This document shows, one piece after another, positions 1 to 9,179 of a DNA stretch of 64,000 bases. The position numbers and the translations under genes are program-made. Location of the stretch: contig JAHHHV010000085.1 of the NCBI GenBank assembly GCA_019359155.1, forward strand, positions 1 through 64,000. The letters run 5' to 3'. This DNA comes from Pegethrix bostrychoides GSE-TBD4-15B (GTDB lineage Bacteria; Cyanobacteriota; Cyanobacteriia; Elainellales; Elainellaceae). Under the pieces are notes generated by a model. It was given only the letters and a program-made list of their open reading frames with translations. It ran no database searches and had not been told where the DNA came from. Numbering within the stretch: the first letter of the stretch is position 1; each line of letters begins with the position of its first letter.

Positions 1-1350
1 CTTCTCAACGCGCACCGCACGGTGGAGACGGTGGATCTGCTGCGGGCGATTGAGAAGGCTTCGGGGCGGAACCTGCAATTTTTGTTTGATCAATATGTGT
101 TTCGGGGCGGGCATCCAGACTATAAGGTGGCCTACAGCTGGGACGGCGACAGCAAGCTGGCTAAGTTGACGGTAACGCAGACGCAGGCAACTCCCGGCGA
201 CAGCAGCAGCCAGAGCGGTTTGTTTGACCTAAAAATTCCGATTGGCTTTGGCCAACTTGACGAGGTGGGAACGCCGAGCTTTCAGACTTTTACGGTACGG
301 CTGCATGAGTATGAGCAGAGCTTCTATTTTCCGCTGGCTGAGAAGCCGCAGTTTGTCAGCTTTGATGTGGGTAATGCTTACTTAAAGACCGTGACGCTGG
401 AGTATCCGCTGGCGGAGCTAAAGGCGCAGTTGCAGTCTGACCCTGACCCAATTTCGCGGATCTATGCGGCTGAGGCGATTGCTAAAAAGGGCAGTCTGGA
501 GGCGGTGCGGGCGTTGGCGTTGGCGCTGAAGCAGGATGCATTTTGGGGCGTGCGGGCTGAGGTGGCGGGTGAATTAGGCGGCGTGAAGCTGAATCAGGTG
601 TTTGAGGAGCTGGTGTTGGGGCTGCAAGATCCAGAGGCGCGGGTGCGGCGGGCAGTGGTGAATGCGCTGGCGAAGATTAAAACTCCGGCGAGTTTTGCGG
701 CGCTGAAGCCGATGGCGGAGCAGGGGGATGCTAGCTATTACGTCGAGGCGGCGGCTCTGGCGGGGTTGGGCAGGATTGCAGCTAATTTTACGGCGCGTTC
801 AATGCAGCCTCAGATTGATGAACTGCTGGTGCTCTATCGGCAGGCATTGGCGGAGCGGGCGGGTTGGAATGAGACGGTGCGGAGTGGGGTGATTAGCGGG
901 TTGAGTCAGCTCAAAACTTCGGAGGAGGCGCTGGGATTGATTTTGGACTATACGGCGGCGGCGGTGCCGCAGGCGCTGAGGCTGTCGGCAATTCGGGCTT
1001 TGGGCGGTATTTCGGTAGGGCAGCTGCCGCTGCATCTGGAGCGGATTTTGAATCGGCTGGAGGAGCTGTCTTGTGAATCGTTCTTTCTGACGCAGGTGGC
1101 GACTGTGAATGCGCTGGGGCAGATGGAGACGGTGCGGGCGCTGAGGGTGCTGTCGGGTTTGGCGGAGCAAACGCCGGATGGGCGGGTGCGGCGGATGGCA
1201 GAGGAGGCGATGCAGCGGGTGCAGAAGGCGGTGGGTTCGGATCAGGCGGTGAAGCAAATGCAGGAGGAGTTGGATCAGCTGAAGAAGGATAATCAGGAGT
1301 TGCGGAGTCGGTTGGAGAGTTTGGAGGCGAAGAGTAAGTTGGGGGATTAG
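1..1350 (+). CDS. M1-family aminopeptidase, C-terminal part (5' end outside window)
   Basis: The reading frame is open from base 1, so the gene starts upstream and the catalytic HExxH domain is not visible. The first residues (ETVDLLRAIEKASGRNL, then FDQYVFRGGHPDYKV) match the end of the catalytic domain and the start of the beta domain of M1 metallopeptidases. From about residue 140 to 400 the protein is a run of HEAT-like alpha-helical repeats (for example DPEARVRRAVVNALAKIK), the helical C-terminal domain of cyanobacterial PepN-like enzymes. The last 35 residues are a charged coiled coil. Family knowledge: zinc exopeptidase removing N-terminal residues from peptides in the cytoplasm. It converges with priA, 70 bp away. 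Confidence 0.85.
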   Translation, partial: LLNAHRTVETVDLLRAIEKASGRNLQFLFDQYVFRGGHPDYKVAYSWDGDSKLAKLTVTQTQATPGDSSSQSGLFDLKIPIGFGQLDEVGTPSFQTFTVRLHEYEQSFYFPLAEKPQFVSFDVGNAYLKTVTLEYPLAELKAQLQSDPDPISRIYAAEAIAKKGSLEAVRALALALKQDAFWGVRAEVAGELGGVKLNQVFEELVLGLQDPEARVRRAVVNALAKIKTPASFAALKPMAEQGDASYYVEAAALAGLGRIAANFTARSMQPQIDELLVLYRQALAERAGWNETVRSGVISGLSQLKTSEEALGLILDYTAAAVPQALRLSAIRALGGISVGQLPLHLERILNRLEELSCESFFLTQVATVNALGQMETVRALRVLSGLAEQTPDGRVRRMAEEAMQRVQKAVGSDQAVKQMQEELDQLKKDNQELRSRLESLEAKSKLGD

Positions 1351-1420
1351 CGAGGAGATTAGCGGAATTGATGTTATGGGGAGAGTTGTGAGGAGATTTG
1401 GGGAGAGTTGGAGTTCTGAG

Positions 1421-3952
1421 CTACAGCAAATGCAGCGGATCAACATCTACCGTCAAACTCACGCCCGCCGCGCAATACCCCTGTAGCTCCGGCAGCTCCG
1501 GCAGAGCCAGCGGTTCAGCCCCCCAGCTCTTCAGCAAAACCTGCCACCGATATCGATGCGCTACCCGCGCCACTGCCGCCGCCGTTGGCCCCAGCAGCTC
1601 ATAGTCCCCCTGCCCTGCCAAATGCCGCCGCAGCGCCTTTGCCAGCTTCTTCGCTGTCTGCTGCACTGCCGCCTCATTCACCCCGCTCAGCCGCAGCAGC
1701 AGCAATTCCCCATAGGGCGGATAGTGCAGCCCCAGCCTCGGCTGAAGCTCTGCCTCCGCAAACGCCGCATAGTTCTGTCGCACCGCTGCCTGCACCGCCT
1801 CATGCTCTGGCGAATAGGTCTGCAAAATCACCCGCCCCGCAAATTCCCCGCGCCCCGCCCGCCCCGCCACCTGCGTCAGCGTCTGAAAGGCTCGCTCCCC
1901 GGCGCGATAGTCTGCCAAATGCAGCAGACCGTCCGCTGCCACCACGCCCACCAGCGTCACCTGCGGTAGGTCAATTCCTTTGGTCAACATCTGTGTGCCC
2001 ACCAGCAGATCTGCCTCGCCTGCGGCAAACCGCCCCAAGAGCGCCCGATGCGATCCTTTGGTGCGGGTCGTGTCGCTGTCAAAGCGAATGCAGCGGAGCT
2101 CTGGTAGCTCCCGGTTTAGCTCCTGAATCACCCGCTGAGTGCCGCTGCCAAAATGCTTCAGGTAGGGCGAACCGCAGGCTGGACAGTTGGCTGGCTGACT
2201 CTGCTGATAGCCGCAGTAGTGGCAGTGCAGCGACTCGCGTCCGCCGGGATGCGGCTGGTGGTAGGTGAGCGACACATCGCAATGCGGACATTCCATGACG
2301 TGACCACAGCTGCGGCAGGAGACAAAAGTGCTGTGGCCGCGCCGATGAATGAACAGAATGCCCTGCTGTCCCTGCCGAATTAAATCCTTCAGCGCATTCT
2401 GCAAGCTCCCGCTAAAAATTGAGCGATTGCCCCGATGCAGCTCCTGCCGCATATCGATCACCTCAATGGGCGGCAGTGGCCTTGCCTGGACACGCTCCGG
2501 CAGCGACAGGTAAAGCGGATGGGGCGAGAAGGGCATGGGCGGCGCAGTGAAGTTGACCCAGGTTTCCAGAGCGGGCGTGGCCGAACCCAGCAGCAGCGGA
2601 CAGTTAGCTGCCTCAGCGCGCCACTCGGCCACCTGGCGAGCGTGATAGCAGGGCATCGGCTGATCCTGCTTAAAGCTATCGTCATGCTCCTCGTCTAAAA
2701 CGATCAGCCCCAGATTGGCTAACGGCGCAAAGACTGCCGAGCGCGTGCCGATGATCACCTGTGGCTTTGGCTCTAGCATTTGCCGCCAAGTATCGTAGCG
2801 CTCGCCCGCCGACAGACCGCTGTGATAAACCCGCACCCGCGAGCCAAATCTGGCCCGAAACCGATCGGTGAGCTGCGGCGTCAGGCCAATTTCGGGCACT
2901 AGCACCAGCGCCGAACGCCCCTGCTCCAGCAGCGGCGCAATCGCCTGCAAGTAGACCTCGGTTTTGCCAGAACCCGTCACGCCATGCAGCAAGACGGGGC
3001 GGTAGCAGGTGACGGATTGCAGCGCCTTCAGCACTTCAGCCTGCGCCGGGGTGAGCAATTTGGGCTGGTCGGCAGCTACAGGGCTGGTTTCTAGCCGCAG
3101 CATCTCGCGGGGCTGGATCACCAGACAGCCTTTCTGCTCCAGCAGCTTCAGCACGGACGAACTCACCTGGGTAATTTGCAGCAGTTCTTGCAGCCACAGC
3201 TCGCCGCCGCGCTGCTTTAAGAGATCCAGAATCTCCTGCTGACGCGGACTCAACTCAACGCCTTCTGTTTGAACCCGCAATACCGACTGTCGCTGCTTAG
3301 GGCGCTGCGCGGTTGGCGTGGCCAGATAGCTCTCTACCCAGCCGCGCCGCAGCAGTTCCCGTAGCCCTGCCTGCGCCTGCCTGACCTGCCGCTGCAAATA
3401 CTGCCAAGAGTAATCGCCCTGCTTTTGAGCCTGCAAGAGCGCCAAAATCTGCTGCGCGGCTGGATGCGTTGCCTGCTCAGGGTGGCCTAGTCCAATCAAC
3501 CGCAGCCGCCGCTGCGAACGCCCCAGCAGTCCCGGCGGCAGCGCCACCCGAATCACCTGCATCAGCGAACTGCGGTAGTAGATCGCCACCTGCTCCAAGA
3601 GCTGCCAGTAGCCCGCCGGGAAAAAAGCGTGGCTCACCACCTCGCTGACCGGACGCAGATTGAGCGGCGGCAAATCTGGAGGCAGCTGCTCCAGCAGCCG
3701 AATCGCCACCGCCCCAACCTGCTGCGCCCCAAACGGCACGCTCAAGATATCGCCCGCCTGTACCAAAAGCTCGGCAGGCAGAACATAGGTATACAGCCCC
3801 TGTGCGCCGGGACAGTCCACCAGTACCTCAACCCAGCCAGCCGTATGCTGTGCCGCCGTATACTCTGCCGATGATTCAGCTACGGCAATCTGGCCAGGGA
3901 CAGGGGCAAAATCAACAGCAAGATCAGAGACAGCGCAGTTAGACGAGCGCAT
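1421..3952 (-). CDS. priA: Primosomal protein N' (PriA replication-restart helicase)
   Basis: 843 residues. The N-terminal 3'-DNA-binding domain begins near residue 40 (WVEVLVDCPGAQG). Walker A GVTGSGKT is at about 324-331 and the DEEH box at about 420. The zinc-binding cysteines lie near 550-600 in pairs (CRSCGHVMECPHC, CHYCG, CPACG). The C-terminal helicase motifs include GTQMLTKGIDLP and QVAGRAGR. Family role: binds stalled or repaired forks and reloads the replicative helicase. The annotated ATG has no clear Shine-Dalgarno, and the conserved domain starts about 39 residues in, so the true start could lie further downstream. It is single and faces the long gap before the sigma gene. Confidence 0.97.
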   Translation of the reverse strand: MRSSNCAVSDLAVDFAPVPGQIAVAESSAEYTAAQHTAGWVEVLVDCPGAQGLYTYVLPAELLVQAGDILSVPFGAQQVGAVAIRLLEQLPPDLPPLNLRPVSEVVSHAFFPAGYWQLLEQVAIYYRSSLMQVIRVALPPGLLGRSQRRLRLIGLGHPEQATHPAAQQILALLQAQKQGDYSWQYLQRQVRQAQAGLRELLRRGWVESYLATPTAQRPKQRQSVLRVQTEGVELSPRQQEILDLLKQRGGELWLQELLQITQVSSSVLKLLEQKGCLVIQPREMLRLETSPVAADQPKLLTPAQAEVLKALQSVTCYRPVLLHGVTGSGKTEVYLQAIAPLLEQGRSALVLVPEIGLTPQLTDRFRARFGSRVRVYHSGLSAGERYDTWRQMLEPKPQVIIGTRSAVFAPLANLGLIVLDEEHDDSFKQDQPMPCYHARQVAEWRAEAANCPLLLGSATPALETWVNFTAPPMPFSPHPLYLSLPERVQARPLPPIEVIDMRQELHRGNRSIFSGSLQNALKDLIRQGQQGILFIHRRGHSTFVSCRSCGHVMECPHCDVSLTYHQPHPGGRESLHCHYCGYQQSQPANCPACGSPYLKHFGSGTQRVIQELNRELPELRCIRFDSDTTRTKGSHRALLGRFAAGEADLLVGTQMLTKGIDLPQVTLVGVVAADGLLHLADYRAGERAFQTLTQVAGRAGRGEFAGRVILQTYSPEHEAVQAAVRQNYAAFAEAELQPRLGLHYPPYGELLLLRLSGVNEAAVQQTAKKLAKALRRHLAGQGDYELLGPTAAAVARVAHRYRWQVLLKSWGAEPLALPELPELQGYCAAGVSLTVDVDPLHLL

Positions 3953-3984
3953 AGGAGGAGTGCATGAAGTACATAAATACTATC

Positions 3985-4016
3985 ATTGGTTCGATGGGGC
4001 ATTGGTTCGATGGGGC
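3985..4016. repeat. Perfect 16-bp tandem duplication
   Basis: The unit attggttcgatggggc occurs twice head to tail (3985-4000 and 4001-4016) just upstream of priA. Seen directly in the sequence. Function unknown; it looks like a slippage or duplication product. Confidence 0.95.
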
Positions 4017-4427
4017 AAGCTCGCAAAGATTCAGCCAGCTTGCCCCAGACGCTAGATATGGAGTTTGACTCACGTAGTCTAGTGCAGGATGCTGGCTTTC
4101 GCCATAAAGTTTGGAATCAGGCTCAAACTAGACTCGAATCAGACTCAAATAAGACTCAAACTGGTCTGAAGCTGAGCAATCGCCGCATTCTCCAAATCAA
4201 CAGAATTTGTTTAGCTTTGTAGCCTGAGCTAAATTTGCTTTGCATTTCTTTAGAATGTTGAGCGCTGTTGCCAGGAATATTGGCGGTATGGCAATGGAAC
4301 CTGCAGATCGACCGGAGAATCGGCATTTCAGCCGGGCCAGCGCTAATTTTTGGCTGAGCCAAACCGCAGGGAACTGAGCAATATTGCTGAACTATTTGGT
4401 TTTTTTTAAAAAAAATCGGTTTGGGAC

Positions 4428-4455
4428 TTGTCATTAGGCAAGAGCCTGCTATATT
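4428..4455 (+). promoter_or_regulatory. Candidate sigma-70 promoter P1 toward the sigma factor gene
   Basis: TTGTCA (4428-4433), 16-bp spacer, TATATT (4450-4455): each hexamer is one base from consensus. A start near 4462 would give a leader of nearly 900 nt before the sigma gene, or could serve an unannotated RNA. Confidence 0.45.
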
Positions 4456-4653
4456 AGACTCACCTTAAGCCTAGTTCCTAGATTTAGGGGTGCTCCAGAG
4501 CGGGTCGAGAGTTTAGTTTCCAGCGATATAGGTGCTGTTTTACAGCAATTTCTGCAAGCAGGCAGAGCCATCACATCGCGTTTGGACTAGCGCTAGCGAT
4601 ATCGCAGCCGTCGAGAGGAGTTGATCTTGGTGCATGATGACCAGTTCACTAAT

Positions 4654-4701
4654 ATCTTTTAAGACAGTCATCTTTTAAGACAGGCATCTTTTGAGATGGG
4701 C
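4654..4701. repeat. Three tandem 16-bp repeats abutting a -35 box
   Basis: Units at 4654-4669 and 4670-4685 (atcttttaagacagtc and the same with one change) are followed by a more degenerate third copy at 4686-4701. The next base begins or overlaps the TTGACA hexamer of promoter P2. The position suggests activator sites in phase with the promoter; this is inference. Confidence 0.85.
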
Positions 4702-4729
4702 TTGACACAGGCAGAAAGTCCTGTAGATT
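4702..4729 (+). promoter_or_regulatory. Candidate sigma-70 promoter P2 toward the sigma factor gene
   Basis: A consensus TTGACA at 4702-4707, a 16-bp spacer, then TAGATT at 4724-4729 (four of six consensus bases). It lies immediately after the three 16-bp repeats. Predicted leader to the sigma gene is about 610 nt. Confidence 0.5.
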
Positions 4730-4813
4730 AGCCATTAGTTGAAATCTTGCACAGAGCGGCAACAAAGGTGGCAACCAAAGGCAGCAACAGATTTCGTCGG
4801 GCAGATTGATTGA

Positions 4814-4847
4814 GCAGTTCGGTGGTTAGAGCAGTTCGGTGGTTAGA
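4814..4847. repeat. Perfect 17-bp tandem duplication
   Basis: The unit gcagttcggtggttaga occurs at 4814-4830 and again at 4831-4847, within the presumed leader of the sigma gene. A similar 13-bp near-perfect pair (atacacaaagtc plus one base) follows at 5125-5150. Confidence 0.95.
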
Positions 4848-5257
4848 ACAGATCGTTGGGCAGATAGCTCGCGGTGATCTGAATCTATACGCTGGTTCGT
4901 AGGCTACGGTCACGGTTCGTGAACGGAATTGGGATTGGGCGCTCGATTAAATCGTGCGGCTGAGGTTTGTCTCCCGATTTTAGATCTGTTTAATCTCTTT
5001 GGTCTTTTGAGGTCGGTTTAATTTTGTAAATCGAAGTTGCTTGAATTGATCAATTAGTCGTTTAATTGCTTATTCCCAGCTTTACCTAAAAGTGAAGTCT
5101 AGACATAGTCAACATAGTTAATCAATACACAAAGTCCATACACAAAGTCAGTGCAGGTATCGGGTGGATCAGGCCAGAACGCGAGAGCATCTTTACAACC
5201 GATCTTTTTTATATCTCTAAAGAATTTTCTGCGTTCCTGGCTGATCTTACTTGCATT

Positions 5258-5271
5258 CTGAATTAATTCAG
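5258..5271. promoter_or_regulatory. 14-bp perfect palindrome upstream of the sigma gene
   Basis: ctgaattaattcag is its own reverse complement and ends 79 bp before the sigma start. A dimeric regulator could bind here. No known cyanobacterial consensus (NtcA, LexA, Fur) is matched as far as I can tell. Confidence 0.35.
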
Positions 5272-5350
5272 GCTTGGCTCATCTAGATGTCTCCTCTAAA
5301 CGGTAGACAGCCTCATTCCACTACAACCCAAATCGAACCCTAAGCAGACC

Positions 5351-6523
5351 ATGAATAATTCCATTCTTGATTCCACCGATCCCTCCCGACTGGCTGTGGT
5401 TGTCGGCGATGAATATCTGGGAGAATCGCCTACGGACGTGCAGTCGATGGATATCTCGCAGGCGGCTCGCACCGTCGTTGAGGGCAGCGAACTCTCGGAT
5501 GCGATGGGTTTCGGCTCAGAGGAGGGTCTAGAAGACCTGATGGCGAGTCGAGCCTCTGGCTACCGCAAGACCATCACAGATGACGCAGTGGGCGCATTCT
5601 TTAAGGAGATGGCTCGCTATCCGCTGCTGAAGCCAGATGAAGAGGTGGAGCTGGCGCGCCGGGTGAAGTTCCTCAACGATATTGAAGAGATGAAGGAGGC
5701 GCTAGCGCTGGAGCTAGAGCGCCCTGCCACCAAAGCCGATTTGGCGGCTAAGCTGGAACTTACCGAACGCCAGTTGGAGCATCGGCTGTACCTGAGCCGG
5801 GTGGCTAAGCGCAAGATGATTCGCTCCAATTTACGGCTAGTCGTCTCGATTGCCAAGCGCTATTTGAACCGGGGCGTGCCGTTTCTGGATCTGATCCAAG
5901 AGGGCGCGCTAGGGCTAAATCGCGCCACTGAAAAGTTTGATCCAGATAAAGGCTATAAGTTTTCGACCTATGCCTACTGGTGGATTCGTCAGGGCATTAC
6001 CCGCACCATTGCCAACGATGCCCGCACGATCCGGCTGCCGATTCACATTGTCGAAAAGCTGAACAAGCTCAAAAAAGCGCACCGCGAGCTGCGGAAAGAC
6101 CTCAACCGCAACCCGACTGAGTCTGAGCTAGCCGCCGCGCTGGATATGACCGCCGAACAGCTGCGTAACTTGCAGCAGGTGCGCCGTCGCTCGCTGTCGC
6201 TGAATCATCGGGTAGGCAAAGGTGAAGATACCGAGCTGATGGAGCTGCTGGAAGATAGCAGCACTCAGTCGCCAGAAGCCAAAATGAGTGAGACGATGAT
6301 GCAGAACGAGATCTACGCTGTGCTGGGCGAGGTCTTGACCGAACGCGAACGCGACATTATCGCCCTGCGCTATGGCCTGACCACGGGCGAAACCCACACG
6401 CTAGAAGAAGTGGGCGGCATCTTCAATCTCTCGCGGGAGCGGGTGCGCCAGATTCAGACCAAGGCGATGCGGAAGCTGCGTCGTCCACAGGTGGCGGCAA
6501 GGCTGAAAAGCTGGTTGCGGTAG
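5351..6523 (+). CDS. RNA polymerase sigma factor, RpoD/SigA family (probably group 2, SigC-like)
   Basis: 390 residues with the full sigma-70 layout: an acidic N-terminal stretch (1-70), region 1.2 (DDAVGAFFKEMARYPLL), region 2 (RSNLRLVVSIAKRYLNRG, FSTYAYWWIRQGITRTI), region 3 and region 4 with the helix-turn-helix LEEVGGIFNLSRERVRQI. Members of this family direct RNA polymerase to -10/-35 promoters. The short acidic N-terminus and the EMARYPLLKPDEEVELARRV segment differ from the EIGRIRLL-type segment I remember for principal SigA, and fit my memory of group 2 SigC. The subgroup is therefore inference. The gene stands alone behind a long leader with tandem promoters and repeats, which suggests heavy regulation. 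Confidence 0.93.
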   Translation: MNNSILDSTDPSRLAVVVGDEYLGESPTDVQSMDISQAARTVVEGSELSDAMGFGSEEGLEDLMASRASGYRKTITDDAVGAFFKEMARYPLLKPDEEVELARRVKFLNDIEEMKEALALELERPATKADLAAKLELTERQLEHRLYLSRVAKRKMIRSNLRLVVSIAKRYLNRGVPFLDLIQEGALGLNRATEKFDPDKGYKFSTYAYWWIRQGITRTIANDARTIRLPIHIVEKLNKLKKAHRELRKDLNRNPTESELAAALDMTAEQLRNLQQVRRRSLSLNHRVGKGEDTELMELLEDSSTQSPEAKMSETMMQNEIYAVLGEVLTERERDIIALRYGLTTGETHTLEEVGGIFNLSRERVRQIQTKAMRKLRRPQVAARLKSWLR

Positions 6524-6563
6524 AGCTAACGGTAGTCATTGCGATAACTCTTGTGGCAGGCTT

Positions 6564-7541
6564 GTGGCAGATTCACATTCCATTTTGATTCGCGCTGCGG
6601 TTCCCTCTGACGTATCGGCGCTGTTCGAGTTAATCTTGGCGCTGGCTGACTATGAGCAGCTAGCTGACCAGGTGACAGGCAGCGCCGAAGCGTTGGGGCA
6701 GCATCTGTTTGGCTCGGCCCGCTGCATTCAGGCGATTGTGGCCGACTGTGCGGGGCAGGCTGTGGGCTTTGCGCTGTTTTTCGTCAACTACTCCACCTCA
6801 ATTACGCAGCCGGGACTCTATCTCGAAGATTTGTTTGTGCTACCAGACTATCGGGGCGGCGTGGGGAAGGCTCTGCTGTCGCGGCTAGCGCAGATTGCGC
6901 TGGAGCAGGGCTGCGGACGGCTAGAGTGGAGCGTGCTGGACTGGAACACCCCCGCAATTGGCTTTTACAAACGCATCGGGGCGCAGGTGATCGAAAACGC
7001 CCGAACCTGTCGGGTGGCTGGCACAGCGTTGACTCGGCTAGCAGCTTTGAGCCAGCCAGATCTGCGTCCGGCTACGGCTGCTGATCTGCCGGATATTTTC
7101 AGGTTAGTCAAAGCCAATATTCAGCATGATGGCGGCTTGGAGAGATTCACGGGCACCGAAGCTGTGATGGCTCAGCATCTGTTTGAGCAGGCTTATGCAG
7201 AGGTGGTGTTGGCAGAGCGAGACGGTCAGACGGTGGGGCTAGCGCTTTACAACCTCACCTACTCAACATTTTTGACTCAGCCCGGTCTGTTTGTGGAAGA
7301 TCTGTTTGTGCAGCCGCAGTATCGCAGTCAGGGGATTGGGACGGCGCTGTTGGGCTATCTGGCGCAGCAGGTGGTGGCGCGGGGCTACGGCAGGCTGGAG
7401 TGGGGCGTGCGCGTCTGGAATCAGCAGGCCCTTGCGTTTTATCAGCGGCTGGGGGCAACCGTGCTGCCTGACTGGCGATTTTGCCAAATGGTTGAGCCAG
7501 AAATTACGGCGCTGGCCAATTTGCAGACCAGTTTGACATAG
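6564..7541 (+). CDS. Protein with two tandem GNAT acetyltransferase domains
   Basis: 325 residues, GTG start. Two homologous halves (about 6-155 and 165-315) each carry a GNAT fold. Matching signatures are QPGLYLEDLFVLPDYRG and QPGLFVEDLFVQPQYRS, then GRLEWSVLDWN and GRLEWGVRVWN, then FYKRIGA and FYQRLGA. This resembles the diamine/thialysine N-acetyltransferase branch. Copy 2 has an intact acetyl-CoA loop (YRSQGIGTALL). Copy 1 reads YRGGVGKALL, one residue short, so its cofactor site may be weakened. The start lies inside an 11-bp tandem duplication (cttgtggcag at 6550 and 6561), giving two alternative GTG/TTG starts. Substrate unknown. It follows the sigma gene by 40 bp on the same strand and may be co-transcribed. 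Confidence 0.88.
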   Translation: MADSHSILIRAAVPSDVSALFELILALADYEQLADQVTGSAEALGQHLFGSARCIQAIVADCAGQAVGFALFFVNYSTSITQPGLYLEDLFVLPDYRGGVGKALLSRLAQIALEQGCGRLEWSVLDWNTPAIGFYKRIGAQVIENARTCRVAGTALTRLAALSQPDLRPATAADLPDIFRLVKANIQHDGGLERFTGTEAVMAQHLFEQAYAEVVLAERDGQTVGLALYNLTYSTFLTQPGLFVEDLFVQPQYRSQGIGTALLGYLAQQVVARGYGRLEWGVRVWNQQALAFYQRLGATVLPDWRFCQMVEPEITALANLQTSLT

Positions 7542-7620
7542 GCTAAACATAGACTAAGTTGATACCGTCCGGTTCTCTGAGCCAAACGCTACAATCTAAC
7601 CGCATCCCTCCAAAATACAC

Positions 7621-7646
7621 CAACCCATACGAGCAACCCATACGAG
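7621..7646. repeat. Perfect 13-bp tandem duplication in the leader of the SnoaL-like gene
   Basis: caacccatacgag occurs at 7621-7633 and 7634-7646, ending six bases before the ATG at 7653. It occupies the ribosome-binding region, where no good Shine-Dalgarno is visible. Confidence 0.95.
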
Positions 7647-7652
7647 GCGTAT

Positions 7653-8039
7653 ATGACCACTCCAGAAGCTATCTTGGCGACCAATCAGGCATTTTATCAA
7701 GCTTTTGAGCAGCTCGACATTCATGCGATGGAGCTGATCTGGTCGAAAAGCCCTAGCGTCACCTGCATTCATCCCGGTCGAGCCGCGCTCAAAGGCTTGG
7801 ATCAAATTCGCTTTTCCTGGGATCAGATTTTTAGAAATACAAAGCAGCTTGAGCTGGCGGCTGACATTATGGCGGTGGAGCTGCGGGGGACGCTGGGCTA
7901 TGTAGTGCTGCTAGAAAATCTGGTGCAGGTTGTGCCCGAAAAGCGGCTGGAGGTGCAGACATTGGTAACCAATATTTTTGAATGGGAAGAGGGCAACTGG
8001 TTTCTGCTGCATCGTCACAGCAGTCCCTTAATGCAGTAA
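7653..8039 (+). CDS. SnoaL/NTF2-like fold protein
   Basis: 128 residues, the normal size for a one-domain NTF2-like (SnoaL_3 type) protein: an N-terminal helix (AILATNQAFYQAFEQLDI), a central WSKSPSVTCIHPG segment and C-terminal strands ending LLHRHSSPL. Related proteins are small-molecule-binding or isomerase-like cone folds, and the substrate cannot be read from the sequence. The conserved W, H and C-terminal HRHSSP suggest an intact pocket. It converges with bioB. Confidence 0.8.
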   Translation: MTTPEAILATNQAFYQAFEQLDIHAMELIWSKSPSVTCIHPGRAALKGLDQIRFSWDQIFRNTKQLELAADIMAVELRGTLGYVVLLENLVQVVPEKRLEVQTLVTNIFEWEEGNWFLLHRHSSPLMQ

Positions 8040-8068
8040 TCGCAGGGGTTCGTAAATCTTCAGCAACC

Positions 8069-9061
8069 CTAGCCAATCGCGCCAATTGCCGCCAGCAGCG
8101 CTTGATCTGCGTCTTGCTCTGGGTTCTCGGTAGTGAGCAGCTTTTCGCCATAGAAAATTGAGTTCACGCCCGCCATTAGGCAAAGCACCTGCGCTTCGCG
8201 GCTGAGCTGGCTGCGTCCAGCGCTGAGCCTGACCCTGGCGCTGGGCATCAGGATGCGAGCTGTGGCGCAGATTCGCACGAGATCGAATGGGTCAACGGGC
8301 GGTTGGTCGGCCAAGGGCGTTCCGGCAACGGCGGTGAGGGCGTTGATTGGCACGCTTTCGGGATGGGGGGTGAGGTTTGCTAGCGTTTCCAGCAGCTTGG
8401 CTCGATCCAGCAGCGTTTCGCCCATGCCAATGATGCCGCCACAGCAGAGCGTAATCCCGGCGCGGCGGACTCGCTCCAGCGTTTGCAGGCGGTCGTCGTA
8501 GCCGCGGGTGGTAATAATTTGGTCGTAGTAGTCGGGGCTGGTGTCGAGGTTGTGGTTGTAGGCGGTGAGTCCGGCGGCGGCGAGTCGTTCGGCCTGTGCG
8601 TCGCTGAGCATTCCTGCCGTGACGCAGGCTTCTAGCCCCATCTGGCGCACGCCAGCCACCATCTCCAGCATCTCGTTAAAGGCTTTGCCGTCTTTGATCT
8701 CCCGCCAGGCCCAGCCCATGCAGAACCGCTCTGAGCCATTGGCTTTGGCCGCACGAGCCGCCGTCAGCACGGCTTCCACGCTCAAGACTGGCTCTGGCGT
8801 AACACGGGTGTCGTGGTGGGCGGACTGGGGGCAGTAAGCGCAGTTTTCGGCGCAGCCGCCAGTTTTGACGCTGAGCAATGTGGCGAGCTGAATATCGCGG
8901 GCGCTATGCTGCCGATGCAGGCTCTGCGCTTGATAGACCAGATCGAGCAAAGGCTGCTGCAATATATCGAGAATTTCGGCGGCTGTCCAGTCGTGGCGCA
9001 GGACGGATTGAGAGGCTTGCGGCATGGGTGGAGAACGATAGGCTGCGGTCTTGCCGATCAT
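8069..9061 (-). CDS. bioB: Biotin synthase
   Basis: Radical-SAM enzyme converting dethiobiotin to biotin. The SAM-binding cluster motif [11 protein letters not shown] (CxxxCxxC) follows LSVKTGG. Family motifs [32 protein letters not shown] and the C-terminal [16 protein letters not shown] are all present, including the residues for the second (2Fe-2S) cluster. The frame extends to a TTG at 9082. ATGs at 9061 and 9025 are better starts and none has a strong Shine-Dalgarno. No other bio genes are adjacent, which is common in cyanobacteria. Confidence 0.96.
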   Translation of the reverse strand: MIGKTAAYRSPPMPQASQSVLRHDWTAAEILDILQQPLLDLVYQAQSLHRQHSARDIQLATLLSVKTGGCAENCAYCPQSAHHDTRVTPEPVLSVEAVLTAARAAKANGSERFCMGWAWREIKDGKAFNEMLEMVAGVRQMGLEACVTAGMLSDAQAERLAAAGLTAYNHNLDTSPDYYDQIITTRGYDDRLQTLERVRRAGITLCCGGIIGMGETLLDRAKLLETLANLTPHPESVPINALTAVAGTPLADQPPVDPFDLVRICATARILMPSARVRLSAGRSQLSREAQVLCLMAGVNSIFYGEKLLTTENPEQDADQALLAAIGAIG

Positions 9062-9179
9062 ACAGCGTTGCAGATCAGACAATCTTGCAAATCATACCGC
9101 GCATCATTCCCGTTGACGCAGCGCCGCTCAACTGACTTTCTCAATCCAGGGCAACGACCTATCGCGCTAGATCGACAGC

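Larger units (their letters stand above)
3953..5350. other. 1.4 kb intergenic region between priA and the sigma factor gene
   Basis: No convincing coding sequence on either strand. It holds a run of short tandem duplications, two sigma-70-like promoter candidates pointing at the sigma gene, a 12-bp palindrome (4377-4388) followed by eight T (4400-4407) and seven to eight A, a 14-bp palindrome at 5258-5271, and a loose run of four 'gactc'-type words at 4128-4160. The T/A tract just before the 4428 promoter could be a terminator or an AT-rich upstream element. An unannotated small RNA is possible but I recognise no known one. Confidence 0.6.

Noticed and set aside
799-1446. Long minus-strand frame of 215 codons opposite the M1 peptidase
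   Set aside because: Arg/Leu/His-rich shadow of a GC-biased gene, without any family signal or start context.
1585-2268. Plus-strand frame of 227 codons opposite priA
   Set aside because: Pro/Ala/Arg-rich antisense shadow of priA; no domain.
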